64,000 bases of DNA from Devosiaceae bacterium (GCA_021648375.1 JAKISW010000008.1:14628-78627); one strand, 5' to 3'. Shown: positions 16,913-26,797, counted from the stretch's first letter. The notes: a model not told the origin generated them from the letters alone. Made by a program: numbers and translations.

Positions 16913-18406
16913 CTAAAGCTTCTTGCTCAAAGTTCTCTCAATCGCATCGCGCCATCCACGCAATTTTTTATTCCGCAATTTCCTGTCAATTTTCGGGGTA
17001 AATTGCTCATCAAGCGACCAATCCCTGGCAAAATGACGCTCGTTTTCCCAAACGCCCACATGGGCACCCGCCAGCCATGCCGCGCCAAGTGCTGTGGTTT
17101 CAAGAATGGTCGGCCGATCCACCGGCGCGTCAAGAATATCAGCCAGAAACTGCATGGTCCAATCCGAGGCGACCATGCCCCCATCAACCCTTAAAACTGT
17201 TTCACTCTCCTGCCCTTTCCAGTCCTTGGCCATTGCATCCATCAGGTCTTTAGCCTGAAAGCAAACCGCTTCAAGGGCAGCTTTTGCCAATTCGTTGGCC
17301 CCTGTTGCACGGGTAAGTCCAAAAATTGCCCCGCGCGCATCCGCGTCCCAATGAGGTGCGCCAAGACCAACAAATGCCGGCACCATATAAACGTCCTGAT
17401 TGGGGTCGGCTTCTTCTGCCATCTTTCCGGTTTCATCAGCTGAATTAATCACTCCCAAACCGTCCCGCAACCATTGCACGGCAGCCCCGGCAACAAATAC
17501 CGACCCCTCAAGTGCGTAGGTGGTTTTGCCATTAAAGCGATAAGCGATGGTGGTAAGCAGCCGGTTTTTAGAACGCACCAGCTCTTCCCCGGTATTCAAA
17601 AGCGCAAAACAACCGGTTCCAAATGTAGCCTTCATCATTCCCGGATCAAAACAACATTGCCCGATCGTGGCCGCATGCTGATCACCGGCAACACCGCGAA
17701 TGGCAATAGGTGATCCAAAAAGTTCCGGGTCCGTCACCCCGTAATTATCAGCGCAATCCTTGACTTCCGGCAATATTTCAGCTGGGACTTTTAGGATTTT
17801 AAGCAGTTCTTCGTCCCATTCCTGGGTTTGAATATCAAACATCAAAGTTCTGCTGGCGTTGGTGGCATCGGTGGCATGCACCTCTCCTCCGGTCAATCGC
17901 CAGATCAAAAAACAATCAATAGTGCCAAAGGCCAGCTTTCCCTTGCGAGCTTTTTCACGGATCCCTGCAACATTTTCCATCAACCACCTTACTTTGGTTC
18001 CAGAAAAATAAGGGTCCAGCAACAGCCCGGTTTTTTTGGTGAAAATCTTTTCCCGCCCGGCAAGTTTTAAAGTTTCGCACAAGGGCGCGGTGCGCCTGTC
18101 CTGCCAGACGATGGCGTTATAAACTGGTTTGCCGGTTTCTCGATCCCAGATAACCACCGTTTCGCGCTGATTGGTTATTCCAATTGCCGCGATGTCGCTG
18201 GCGCTGATATTTGCTTGTTTTATTGCCTCGCGACAGGTGACAAGAACGCTTTCCCAGATTTCTTCCGGGTCATGCTCCACCCATCCGGAATTTGGATAAA
18301 TCTGGGTAAATTCCTTTTGAGAGCTGGAGACAATTTTTTGATCTGTATCAAATATAATTGCCCTGCTTGAGGTCGTTCCCTGATCAATTGCCAGAATATA
18401 ATCCAC
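16913..18406 (-). CDS. glpK: Glycerol kinase
   Basis: It phosphorylates glycerol with ATP to glycerol 3-phosphate, the substrate of GlpD. The 497-residue length and FGGY-kinase motifs are typical: DYILAIDQGTTSSRAIIFD at the N-terminus, GITNQRET, AIVWQDRRT, ATFGTGCFALLNTG, FVGLGAPHWDADARGAIFGL and the VDGGMVASDW region. ATG 18406 is the natural start. It is divergent from the hydroxyacid dehydrogenase gene (89 bp between). No glycerol facilitator or glycerol ABC transporter lies in the window. Confidence 0.97.
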   Translation of the reverse strand: MDYILAIDQGTTSSRAIIFDTDQKIVSSSQKEFTQIYPNSGWVEHDPEEIWESVLVTCREAIKQANISASDIAAIGITNQRETVVIWDRETGKPVYNAIVWQDRRTAPLCETLKLAGREKIFTKKTGLLLDPYFSGTKVRWLMENVAGIREKARKGKLAFGTIDCFLIWRLTGGEVHATDATNASRTLMFDIQTQEWDEELLKILKVPAEILPEVKDCADNYGVTDPELFGSPIAIRGVAGDQHAATIGQCCFDPGMMKATFGTGCFALLNTGEELVRSKNRLLTTIAYRFNGKTTYALEGSVFVAGAAVQWLRDGLGVINSADETGKMAEEADPNQDVYMVPAFVGLGAPHWDADARGAIFGLTRATGANELAKAALEAVCFQAKDLMDAMAKDWKGQESETVLRVDGGMVASDWTMQFLADILDAPVDRPTILETTALGAAWLAGAHVGVWENERHFARDWSLDEQFTPKIDRKLRNKKLRGWRDAIERTLSKKL

Positions 18407-18495
18407 TGTTTAAGTCCCCGCCATATTGTAACTGCGCAACATTTGCTTCACAATTTTACATCTCGACAATCAGTTTGCAATACCGGAGAAAACCA

Positions 18496-19425
18496 GTGCC
18501 CGATAAGGTGTTAATTACCCAAAAACTGCTCAAATCCTGTGAAAATCAGATTTATGAAAAATTCGATGCCACCCGCTTATATGAACAAAAAGACCCTACC
18601 GAATTTTTGCGAGATAATGGCAACAAGTTCACGGCCATCGCCGGATATGGGGTTGATGCATCTTTAATTGGCAAAATGCCAAACCTAAAAATGATTGCCA
18701 ATTTCGGAGTCGGTTATGACGGCATTGATATTAATACCGCCGCCAAGCGCTCGATTGCCGTATCCAACACCCCCGATGTTTTAAACGATGCCATGGCAGA
18801 AATAACCATTGGTCTGATGATAGCCCTGTCGCGAAAAATCATACCCGCCGATCAATTTGTTCGTCAAGGCAAATGGAAAGCAGGAAATTTTCCCCTGCAA
18901 AGCGAACTCAAAGGCAAGGTCGCAGGAATTGTTGGTCTTGGGCGTATCGGCAAGGAAATTGCGCTGCGTTGCACGGCGATGAAAATGCAGGTGATTTATT
19001 TTGGACGTACCGATCAAAAAGATCAGCCCTATCAATATTTTGAGGATCTGATGAAAATGGCTGAAATCTGCGACTGGCTTATTGTGGCAACCCCGGGTGG
19101 CAAAAAAACCAACAAATTGGTGGATGCAGATGTGCTTGATGCTTTGGGCAAAAGCGGATTTTTGATCAATATCGCCAGAGGCTCGGTGGTGGATGAAATA
19201 TCACTGGTTGAAAAGCTGAAACAGGGAGAGTTGGCCGGGGCCGGTTTGGATGTTTTTGATGACGAACCAAATGTCCCCCCTGCCCTTTTCGAGATGGACA
19301 ATGTCATCCTCTCCCCCCATCAGGGCAGCGCAACCAGACAGACCCGCAACGCCATGGGCCAACTGTTGGTGGCAAATCTGGAGGCATTTTTCGCCGGTAA
19401 GCCTTTGCTGACGCCGGTAATCTAG
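18496..19425 (+). CDS. 2-hydroxyacid dehydrogenase (GhrB/hydroxypyruvate reductase-like)
   Basis: The frame is open upstream, but GTG 18496 has GGAG 7 bases before it and gives a 309-residue protein of normal size. It shows the NAD(P)-binding motif GLGRIGKEIALRC, the dimer/substrate region NFGVGYDGIDINTAAKR, the catalytic Arg in INIARGSVVDE, Glu in DVFDDEPNVP and His in LSPHQGSAT. It is expected to reduce glyoxylate or hydroxypyruvate, or to oxidise a related D-hydroxyacid. Its stop overlaps the convergent exported protein by 4 bases. Confidence 0.88.
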   Translation: MPDKVLITQKLLKSCENQIYEKFDATRLYEQKDPTEFLRDNGNKFTAIAGYGVDASLIGKMPNLKMIANFGVGYDGIDINTAAKRSIAVSNTPDVLNDAMAEITIGLMIALSRKIIPADQFVRQGKWKAGNFPLQSELKGKVAGIVGLGRIGKEIALRCTAMKMQVIYFGRTDQKDQPYQYFEDLMKMAEICDWLIVATPGGKKTNKLVDADVLDALGKSGFLINIARGSVVDEISLVEKLKQGELAGAGLDVFDDEPNVPPALFEMDNVILSPHQGSATRQTRNAMGQLLVANLEAFFAGKPLLTPVI

Positions 19426-20174
19426 CGTCCTGCTATTTCCCTGATCACCAGATCATCATTATAAATCATCCCGGAGGTAATTGATGGTGGAGCATAAAGG
19501 CCAAAATGGGCCTGGGTGAAAAGCCCATTGCCGCGCCTAACCTCAGCTTCCGAAACCAGCACATCATTCTGCCAGACTTTTGCGTATCCGTTATCCTTGT
19601 CAAAATGCAGCTCAGCGGTAAGTTTTACCCATTGTCGAAATGGAAATTTCAGCGTTTCATTCTGATAGGTGGTTATTCCTTTGGCATTGGTTGGCACATG
19701 CATAAGGTGCACAATGCCCTTATCACTGAGGTTTATCAGAACCGGGTCCCATGTGTCGCGCGTAGTATAATCAAGGGTTGCAAAACTAAACCATTCACCC
19801 GGTTTTAAATCCATATCCAGCCAGACCCAGAATTCAATTTTCACCGGAGTTTTAAAAGCCCCGCCTGCAAGTTTGTATAATTGAATTGTCGGATATCCAC
19901 GATGGTTATTGTTGACAAATCTTGAGCTTGGCGGATTGGAACCCGTCACCCATCCCTTATGGGCAAAACTTCCAGATCGAACAATTTCTGAAGAACGATC
20001 GTGGCTGGCGGTGGGTTTTGCATCCTGTGGGACAATATAAAAACCGGCAAAATCATCCACAGATTCAAAGCTGGTTTGATAGGTACGAAAATGTGTGTTG
20101 TTTTCTTTTGCAAGCGTTGGCAACACGCTCCCTGCTACTGCAAATACTGCAGCCATTATTATACGTAAAACCAT
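19422..20174 (-). CDS. Exported protein, probable concanavalin-like beta-sandwich
   Basis: The 250-residue precursor has a signal peptide (MVLRIIMAAVFAVAGSVLPT, cleavage near LAKE). The rest is rich in beta-strand patterns (KIEFWVWLDMDLKPGEWFS, WVKLTAELHFDKDNGYAKVW, AHFGLYAPPSI) of the kind seen in polysaccharide lyase and lectin-like jelly rolls. The pattern suggests carbohydrate binding or cleavage, but catalytic residues cannot be assigned. It lies 9 bp after the AbrB-family gene and may be in the same operon. Confidence 0.6.
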   Translation of the reverse strand: MVLRIIMAAVFAVAGSVLPTLAKENNTHFRTYQTSFESVDDFAGFYIVPQDAKPTASHDRSSEIVRSGSFAHKGWVTGSNPPSSRFVNNNHRGYPTIQLYKLAGGAFKTPVKIEFWVWLDMDLKPGEWFSFATLDYTTRDTWDPVLINLSDKGIVHLMHVPTNAKGITTYQNETLKFPFRQWVKLTAELHFDKDNGYAKVWQNDVLVSEAEVRRGNGLFTQAHFGLYAPPSITSGMIYNDDLVIREIAGR

Positions 20175-20183
20175 ATTAAAAAA

Positions 20184-21245
20184 TTATACCTTTGAATTTT
20201 GTTTGTCGGATGAAAAAAACGGCGCAAACAGCGGGATTGCAAATCCTAAAATCAACAATCGCCATGTGTGATGTGCGGCAATAAAGGCGCTATCATAGCC
20301 AAAGGCCAGACCCAGAGCAATCATCGCTTCCAGGGCGCCCGGCGCAAGACCCAGCCATATCTGCCCCAGCGGCATATTCATATATGTTGAAAGCAGCAGG
20401 GCGCTGGCGGTGACAATACCAACCGCAACTGCGGTGACGGCCAATCCCGCTGCTGCCGACTGGCGAAGTTCAAACCAACTCACCCCTGACATACGAGAAC
20501 CGATAAGCGCACCCATAAGAACGAAAGCAAATCCGGTAAGGACGTCAGGCAACTGCCCCTGATAAAACCCGGCAAGCTTGCCCGCAACCGCAACAACCAT
20601 GGCCCCAAGAATAAGGCCGCCGGGCACCTTAAGGAATTCGAGCACCACCCCGCCTATGACACAGGCCACAGCCAGCATCCCGATGGAAGCCAGGTCCAAT
20701 ACCGGTCCCGATGCCGGCGGCGCACTGGGCAGGCTTCCCCCCAGCATAGCGCCGATGGGCAAAATTATGGTGAGGGCCAGAACCCGCACACCCATGATAA
20801 TGGAAATGCGACGACTGTCAGCAACACCAGAAGCAGTGAGGGCCAGAATAAGGCTCATATGTCCCGGCATTGCAGCATAAAATGCGGTTGCGCGGTCAAG
20901 ACCAAACAGGCGGCGAAGCACCAGCCAGCTTGCCCCCACAATAAAGACCAGCATAACAACCAGCCAAATCATGCTCAGGGGCCACTGGCGCACTAGCTGC
21001 AGGGAATCACTGGCGACATTTGCCCCCACCGCCATGCCGACAATTATAAAACCCAGATACATCAAAGGCTTGGATATCGAGAGGTGCAACCCTGAAAATC
21101 CGGCAATGGCAACCGCTATGGCGCCACCGGCGAGAAAAGCGGCTGGCATATTAAGCCAATGTGCGACCAGCCCTCCGCAAAGAGCAATTATCAACGTCAG
21201 TACATCACGACGTATGGCACCGTAATCCGGTGCGAACCATTTCAT
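20184..21245 (-). CDS. AbrB-family integral membrane protein
   Basis: An inner-membrane protein of 353 residues made of two repeats of hydrophobic helices with glycine-rich turns (PAAFLAGGAIAVAIAGFSG and PGGLILGAMVVAVAGKLAG). This is the duplicated AbrB family, often mislabelled ammonia monooxygenase. The true role is unknown, with regulation of or transport in small-molecule metabolism proposed. I chose ATG 21245, where ATGA overlaps the stop of the M20 amidohydrolase gene by 4 bases (translational coupling), over the longer frame from 21281. Confidence 0.8.
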   Translation of the reverse strand: MKWFAPDYGAIRRDVLTLIIALCGGLVAHWLNMPAAFLAGGAIAVAIAGFSGLHLSISKPLMYLGFIIVGMAVGANVASDSLQLVRQWPLSMIWLVVMLVFIVGASWLVLRRLFGLDRATAFYAAMPGHMSLILALTASGVADSRRISIIMGVRVLALTIILPIGAMLGGSLPSAPPASGPVLDLASIGMLAVACVIGGVVLEFLKVPGGLILGAMVVAVAGKLAGFYQGQLPDVLTGFAFVLMGALIGSRMSGVSWFELRQSAAAGLAVTAVAVGIVTASALLLSTYMNMPLGQIWLGLAPGALEAMIALGLAFGYDSAFIAAHHTWRLLILGFAIPLFAPFFSSDKQNSKV

Positions 21246-22411
21246 GAAACTGGGAGTGCAGTCTCTACCAATTTTACCCAATAAGAACAGCCAAGCGGTA
21301 TGGCTTCATCGTCAAAATCATAGGTATCCTGATGCAGATCAGCACTGTCTCCATTGCCGATAAATATAAAAGCGCCGGGTCTGGCGATTGCCATATATGA
21401 AAAATCCTCCCCCCCCATCACCGGGGCCACATTGGCATCAACATTTTCAGCCCCCACAAGTTCACTGGCCACCTCAACGGCAAAACGGGTTTGTTCAGCA
21501 GCGTTGGACATAACCGGATATCCACGCTTGAATTTTAGGTCTGCTTTGGCACCAAATGCATCGGCAATTTTTTCAACCATTTCAATAAGACGTTTTTCCA
21601 TCTGTTCGCGAACATTATCATCCAATGTGCGAATTGTGCCCATAAGCTGGGCCGACCCCGGAATGACATTATAGGCCGCGCCTCCATGAATCTGGGTTAC
21701 GGTTAAGACAGCATTATCAATGGGATCGACGTTTCGTGACACCAGCGTTTGCAGCGCCACAGTAATTTGAGCCGCAATCATCACCGGATCAATGCTCATG
21801 TGGGGCATGGCGGCGTGGCCACCTATCCCGTTGATAGTGATGGTGAATTCGTCCGTAGCGGCCATCATGCCGCCCTCCCTTATGGCGAATTGTCCTAGCG
21901 CCAGCCTTGGCATATTATGCATACCAAAAACCTGTTCAATGCCAAAGCGCTCCATCATGCCATCATCAACCATGGCCTTGCCACCGGCCCCGCCCTCTTC
22001 TGCCGGTTGAAATATCACAATTGCCGTACCGTCAAAATTTCTGGTTTCCGCCAGATATTTGGCAGCCCCCAAAAGCATTGCGGTATGCCCGTCATGGCCA
22101 CAGGCATGCATTTTTCCATCAATTTTTGAAGCATATGCCTTACCACTTACCTCTTTGATCGGCAGGGCATCCATATCAGCCCTAAGTCCAATAACTTTTG
22201 AACTATCGCTTTTTTTGCCCTTGATAACACCAACAACGCCGGTCCTGCCAATTCCGGTGACAATCTCATCAACCCCAAAGGATTTTAGCAGCTCTTCAAC
22301 CTTGCCCGCCGTGCGCTCCACATCATAAAGCAGCTCTGGATTGGAATGAAAATCGCGCCGCCAACCTGTTATTTCCTCATGAAAGTCACCAAATCTGTTG
22401 ATCGCCGGCAT
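21242..22411 (-). CDS. M20-family amidohydrolase (hippurate hydrolase-like)
   Basis: A 389-residue zinc-dependent aminoacylase or amidohydrolase. Metal-ligand motifs are seen in order: HACGHDGH (102-109), then PAEEGGAGGKAM, FGMHNMP and the C-terminal GGEDFSYMA. LRADMDALPI and the dimerisation domain INGIGGHAAMPHMSIDP are also typical. It removes acyl groups from N-acyl amino acids, with the exact substrate unknown. It heads an operon with the coupled AbrB-family membrane protein, which could move the substrate or product (inference). Confidence 0.9.
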   Translation of the reverse strand: MPAINRFGDFHEEITGWRRDFHSNPELLYDVERTAGKVEELLKSFGVDEIVTGIGRTGVVGVIKGKKSDSSKVIGLRADMDALPIKEVSGKAYASKIDGKMHACGHDGHTAMLLGAAKYLAETRNFDGTAIVIFQPAEEGGAGGKAMVDDGMMERFGIEQVFGMHNMPRLALGQFAIREGGMMAATDEFTITINGIGGHAAMPHMSIDPVMIAAQITVALQTLVSRNVDPIDNAVLTVTQIHGGAAYNVIPGSAQLMGTIRTLDDNVREQMEKRLIEMVEKIADAFGAKADLKFKRGYPVMSNAAEQTRFAVEVASELVGAENVDANVAPVMGGEDFSYMAIARPGAFIFIGNGDSADLHQDTYDFDDEAIPLGCSYWVKLVETALPVS

Positions 22412-22522
22412 AAAAACGCTCCTTGATAATTTATGTTAGACCCAAGGGTCAAAATCCATTTCTAAAGGATAATTCAATTCTACAAAATTCCATACCCTGT
22501 TTCGTCCTCTAGCGTTAGCGGG

Positions 22523-23401
22523 TCAATAGTGATCAGGCAAAATATCAAGAGAAAAATTTTCACCCTCTGAAAGACCAATTTCAAGTCGCCAGCCTTTTTC
22601 GGTTTTTTCCAGCTCAAAATCTCCTCTTACAACCCCATCTATCGCATAATTTGCAAATTCATTCACCCCGCCCTCGGCAAAACTAAGCAAGCTAACCGAA
22701 GAATAATTACCCCGTAAAATTGCCAGATCATCTATGCCGTCCCCATTAAAATCCGCAACCGCAGACAACCCTAGATATGGCGAACCCAGCTTATGGTTTG
22801 AATAATTTTGGGCATCAGCATTTCTGAGCAGACGGCCATCTTTCAACGTCCACAACTCAAGGCGCTTGACCAGATGGGGCATTTGCACCAGGGCAATATC
22901 AAGAACACCATCCCCGTTGAAGTCGGCAATTCCGGCCGGATTTAGCCAGCGCGACGAGCGGCCAATAAATGGGGTGCGGGTTTTGAGCACCAACGCCCCA
23001 TCGTTGATAGAAAAAATCGCCAGAGATGCTCCCTTTTGCTGTGAGCTCATTACCTGAATAATTTCATCCCTCCCATCCCCGTCCAGATCAGCCAGCCGGG
23101 CAATCCGGTCTTCAAATACAAATTCCTCATCCAGAATTAGAGAAAGAATTTTTCCTGTTTTAAGCCTCACCCTGATCCCCGATGGCTCATAATCTGCCCC
23201 CAGCACAAAATGGGGATAGCGCGTTGTTGGATTGATAAGCCATGCCTCGGCAATATCCTTTTCACCAAGAACATTTATCCCATCAGCAATTGCATCAGGA
23301 TCATTGGCAGCACTCAACAAAGTATTTTCTTGCGACATGGCCCCGCTGATCAATGCCAGAGGCAATCCCACAACCAATAAAAATTTTGCAAAATAATTCA
23401 T
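22523..23401 (-). CDS. FG-GAP/VCBS repeat exported protein
   Basis: The start is ATG 23401 with GGAG 6 bases upstream; the frame is open to 23491 but without a site. The 292-residue precursor has a signal peptide (FLLVVGLPLALISGAMSQ). It contains three calcium-binding FG-GAP-type loops: LADLDGDGRDEIIQV, IADFNGDGVLDIALV and VADFNGDGIDDLAIL. Such repeats form beta-propeller blades in secreted or cell-surface proteins. The role is unknown. It stands alone between convergent and divergent genes. Confidence 0.85.
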   Translation of the reverse strand: MNYFAKFLLVVGLPLALISGAMSQENTLLSAANDPDAIADGINVLGEKDIAEAWLINPTTRYPHFVLGADYEPSGIRVRLKTGKILSLILDEEFVFEDRIARLADLDGDGRDEIIQVMSSQQKGASLAIFSINDGALVLKTRTPFIGRSSRWLNPAGIADFNGDGVLDIALVQMPHLVKRLELWTLKDGRLLRNADAQNYSNHKLGSPYLGLSAVADFNGDGIDDLAILRGNYSSVSLLSFAEGGVNEFANYAIDGVVRGDFELEKTEKGWRLEIGLSEGENFSLDILPDHY

Positions 23402-23686
23402 CTTTGCTCTCCAACAAATTCTGATACCTTCACAAAAGAATGGGCCTGTTATCTCCGTTTGTCGATGCGCTATGTGCCACCGTGCCATCAAACAATTGCG
23501 ATAAGTTCGTGATCAATTTGTGAGGCAGAACTTTTTCCAAAAACCACTTTGAGCAATTGCAAAATCTGCGCGAAGGCATATAACGCTTTTAAGGATATGC
23601 AATAAGTCGGCTTAAACATTTCATTGCAAATGAAATCCGATCGAAAATCTATCGCTAAAGCATCAAGAAAAACGGAAATTTTGACA

Positions 23687-24871
23687 ATGTTTGAAACCCT
23701 GCAAAAAGCTCCTTTAGACAAAATCTTTGCCCTGCTTGGTCAATATCGCGCTGATGAGAGGCCAAATAAGATCGACCTTGGGATTGGAGTTTATAAGGAT
23801 GCCTCGGGCAACACCCCGATAATGAGCGCTGTCATCAATGCCGAGAAACGAATTCTTGCCGATCAAACGACAAAATCCTATGTGGGAGTTTCGGGAAATC
23901 GCGGTTTTTGCGATTCCATAACGGACCTGATATTTGCAGACACCATTGATAAAAGCCGCATTACATCTGTGCAGGCACCGGGCGGCACCGGCTCTTTGTG
24001 GGTTATCATGCAGCTGATTAATCGGGCCAATCCGGGTGCAACAGTCTGGGTTTCTGACCCCTCATGGCCCAATCACAAACCAATGCTGGAACTTGCAGGT
24101 CTTAATCCTCAGTTTTACCCCTATTTTGACCAGAATACCCGCTCGGTAAAATTCGATCAGATGTTGGCTGCCCTTGATAGTATGGGACCAAAAGACACCG
24201 TTTTGCTTCATGCCTGCTGCCACAATCCATCAGGTGCCAACCTGAGCAATGAGCAATGGGATCTGGTGGCACAAAGCCTTGCCAGAACCGGTGCATTTCC
24301 CCTGCTTGATCTGGCCTATCTTGGATTGGGTGAGGGCCTTGAAGCCGATGCGTATGGTGTAAGAAAAATCGCTCAAACCTGCCCTGAAATGATGCTTGGT
24401 TTTTCCGCATCAAAAAACTTTGGCCTTTATCGCGAGCGGGCCGGTGTTGCCATTGCCATTGCCGATAAAAAGCCAACCGCCGACATTGTTTTCTCGCAAA
24501 TGGCCAACGTAATTCGCGGCTCTTTTTCCCAATCACCTGATCATGGGGCCGAGATCGTGCGGATCATAATGAATGATCCCACTTTACGTAATGAGTGGGA
24601 AACCGAGCTGGAAGAAATGCGCCTGCGAGTGCTTACACTGCGCACCAATCTGGCAAATTCTTTGAGGAAACAATCAAATTCTGATGAATTCGATTTCATT
24701 GAAACTCATCGGGGCATGTTTTCCCTGCTTGGACTTTCCGCTGAACAGGTGCAAAGAATAAAGGAAGAAAAAGCAATCTATATGATCGACGACAGCCGCA
24801 TAAATATCGCTGGAATTCCAGAACATGATACAGATCAACTGGCAGCGGCAATTGTTGAAGTGCTGAGATAA
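23687..24871 (+). CDS. Aromatic/aspartate amino acid aminotransferase (class I, AspC/TyrB-type)
   Basis: The PLP enzyme starts at ATG 23687, the position matching family starts (MFETLQKAPLDKIFALLGQY); the open frame reaches back to 23624. The 394-residue protein shows the proteobacterial AspC/TyrB features KIDLGIGVYKD, PGGTGSLWV, SDPSWPNHKPM, HACCHNPSGANL, the PLP-lysine region GFSASKNFGLYRERAG and MFSLLGLSAEQV. It transfers amino groups between aspartate or aromatic amino acids and 2-oxoglutarate. Substrate preference cannot be told from sequence. Confidence 0.9.
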   Translation: MFETLQKAPLDKIFALLGQYRADERPNKIDLGIGVYKDASGNTPIMSAVINAEKRILADQTTKSYVGVSGNRGFCDSITDLIFADTIDKSRITSVQAPGGTGSLWVIMQLINRANPGATVWVSDPSWPNHKPMLELAGLNPQFYPYFDQNTRSVKFDQMLAALDSMGPKDTVLLHACCHNPSGANLSNEQWDLVAQSLARTGAFPLLDLAYLGLGEGLEADAYGVRKIAQTCPEMMLGFSASKNFGLYRERAGVAIAIADKKPTADIVFSQMANVIRGSFSQSPDHGAEIVRIIMNDPTLRNEWETELEEMRLRVLTLRTNLANSLRKQSNSDEFDFIETHRGMFSLLGLSAEQVQRIKEEKAIYMIDDSRINIAGIPEHDTDQLAAAIVEVLR

Positions 24872-24923
24872 AATTTTAGACACCCGGACCATATGCAACC
24901 GGACCATTTGAAGGATAAAGAAA

Positions 24924-25577
24924 TTGAAATTTTTTGTTGATACCGCTGAAGTGGATGATATTCGCGAACTTCAGGCCACAGGGTTGCTCGATGGAGTGAC
25001 CACAAACCCATCCCTGATTGCCAAATCCGGCCGCGATTTCAAAAAAGTCATAGCTGAAATATGCGAAATAGTTTCCGGACCGGTTTCTGCTGAAGTTGCT
25101 GCCACTGATGTTGATGGCATGATTAAAGAGGGCGAATTTTTGGCCAAAATCGCTGACAATGTAGTGATAAAAATTCCTCTTACTCCGGACGGGTTAAAAG
25201 CCTGCCGCCATTTTTCCAACAATGGTATTAAAACCAACGTCACCCTTTGCTTTTCAGCCAATCAGGCGCTTTTAGCGGCCAAAGTAGGCGCCACTTACAT
25301 TTCTCCCTTTGTTGGCCGCTTAGATGACATCAATCTTGTGGGCATGGAATTGATCGCTGATATCCGCACCATTTATGACAATTATGATTTCAAAACCCAA
25401 ATTCTTGTGGCTTCCATCAGAAGCATAAATCAGGTTTCAGAAGCCGCCCTGATCGGTGCCGATGTGGCAACAATTCCCCCGGCAATAATTCATAAAATGT
25501 ATAATCACCCCTTGACTGACAAGGGATTGGAAGCATTTGTCAAAGACTGGGCATCCACCGGTCAATCAATCCTTTAG
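24924..25577 (+). CDS. Transaldolase/fructose-6-phosphate aldolase family protein
   Basis: The start is TTG 24924, with AAGGA 8 bases upstream. The 217-residue length is that of the short transaldolase subfamily (Tal/FSA, about 215 residues). MKFFVDTAEVDDIRE, VTTNPSLIAKSG and the Schiff-base Lys83 in VVIKIPLT are all present, with SPFVGRLDDI and ASIRSINQV downstream. It acts in the pentose phosphate pathway or as a fructose-6-phosphate aldolase; these two activities are not separable here. It lies 14 bp before mrp on the same strand. Confidence 0.92.
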   Translation: MKFFVDTAEVDDIRELQATGLLDGVTTNPSLIAKSGRDFKKVIAEICEIVSGPVSAEVAATDVDGMIKEGEFLAKIADNVVIKIPLTPDGLKACRHFSNNGIKTNVTLCFSANQALLAAKVGATYISPFVGRLDDINLVGMELIADIRTIYDNYDFKTQILVASIRSINQVSEAALIGADVATIPPAIIHKMYNHPLTDKGLEAFVKDWASTGQSIL

Positions 25578-25591
25578 GTAATAAATTTATT

Positions 25592-26692
25592 ATGTCAGAC
25601 AGTGAAAAAGTAGCTTCTGTTCGCGCAGCACTTAAAAATGTGACGGTCCCCGGAGGCGGTTCTCTGGCCGATTATTCCGGCCTGTCTGACATTATTATTA
25701 CACCAAGCGCTATTGCATTTGCCATTTCGGTAGAGCCGGGTATGGAGGGGGCCTTTGGTCCCGTTCAGGCCGCAGCAACCGAAGCGGCTAAAAGCTGCGA
25801 ACCGGATAAAAAAATATTGATATCAATAACTTCCGGTCGTGCGCCTTCCTCGGCAGCGCCCGGCGCTCAGGGAGGTCCGGGAGCAAATTCAGGACCCGGT
25901 AATCAGCAATCAGCAATGCAGACTTCGCCCGTGAAAGGCATCAAAAAAATCATTGCAGTTGCTTCGGGAAAAGGTGGAGTGGGCAAATCAACCTGTTCGG
26001 TTAATCTGGCCCTGGCCTTGCAATCCCTTGGCATGAAGGTTGGCGTTTTAGATGCTGATCTTTATGGCCCATCGATCCCAAAGCTTTTGGGACTTGACGG
26101 CAAGCCTGCATTCCGTGATGAAAAAATGTTCAAACCGTTTGAAGGGCATGGTCTTAAAGCCATGTCTATCGGGCCAATGCTCGAGCCTGATCAGGCGGTT
26201 GTCTGGCGCGGTCCCATGGCCTCGTCTGCTCTGCGTCAATTGCTTCGTGAAACCGATTGGGGCGAGCTGGATGTTTTGGTTATCGACCTACCCCCCGGCA
26301 CCGGAGATATTCAGATTTCCCTTTGCCAGCAGGTTGAGCTTTTTGGGGCGGTAATAGTTTCCACCCCTCAGGATCTAGCCCTTATTGATGCTAAAAAAGC
26401 CATGGATATGTTTGTCCGGATGAAAATTCCTCTGCTGGGCCTCATTGAAAACATGAGCTATTTCATCGCCCCGGACACTGGCAATCGCTATGATATTTTT
26501 GGCCATGGCGGAGCAAAAGATACTGCAAGCGAGCTTAAAATTCCCTTCCTTGGCGAAATTCCTCTGCACATGAAAATTCGTGAGCTTTCCGATGCTGGCA
26601 CTCCGATTTTAACAATCGAGCCGACCGGTGAACAAGCCCAAGCCTTCACAGACATTGCTGAAAAACTCATGGACGGGTTTGAACAAGCCTAG
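25592..26692 (+). CDS. mrp: Mrp/ApbC/NBP35-type P-loop ATPase, iron-sulfur carrier
   Basis: The 366-residue protein has a short N-terminal domain (about 1-80, MIP18/DUF59-like), a Gly/Ser/Ala/Pro-rich linker (about 82-110) and the Mrp ATPase domain with the deviant Walker A GKGGVGKS (126-133). LDADLYGPSIPKLLG, DLPPGTGDIQISLCQQ and LIENMSYFIAPDTGNRYDIF follow. The usual C-terminal CxxC that binds the shared 4Fe-4S cluster is absent (APDT in its place). This appears to be usual for rhizobial homologues from memory, but it means cluster binding must be achieved differently or not at all. Confidence 0.9.
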   Translation: MSDSEKVASVRAALKNVTVPGGGSLADYSGLSDIIITPSAIAFAISVEPGMEGAFGPVQAAATEAAKSCEPDKKILISITSGRAPSSAAPGAQGGPGANSGPGNQQSAMQTSPVKGIKKIIAVASGKGGVGKSTCSVNLALALQSLGMKVGVLDADLYGPSIPKLLGLDGKPAFRDEKMFKPFEGHGLKAMSIGPMLEPDQAVVWRGPMASSALRQLLRETDWGELDVLVIDLPPGTGDIQISLCQQVELFGAVIVSTPQDLALIDAKKAMDMFVRMKIPLLGLIENMSYFIAPDTGNRYDIFGHGGAKDTASELKIPFLGEIPLHMKIRELSDAGTPILTIEPTGEQAQAFTDIAEKLMDGFEQA

Positions 26693-26737
26693 GGCAGAAC
26701 TGGTTCGCTCTGCTGCCAGCCATATACATTTTTGCGT

Positions 26738-26774
26738 AAAAAAAATGGGGCGCGCCGGCAACATAGCGCACCCC
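26738..26774 (-). terminator. Rho-independent terminator of katA
   Basis: Read on the minus strand, GGGGTGCGC and GCGCGCCCC pair over nine positions with one G-T wobble, around about a ten-base loop, and are followed by ATTTTTTTTAC. It lies 24 bp after the katA stop. Confidence 0.75.
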
Positions 26775-26797
26775 AAAACGGATTAGGATTAAAAACC

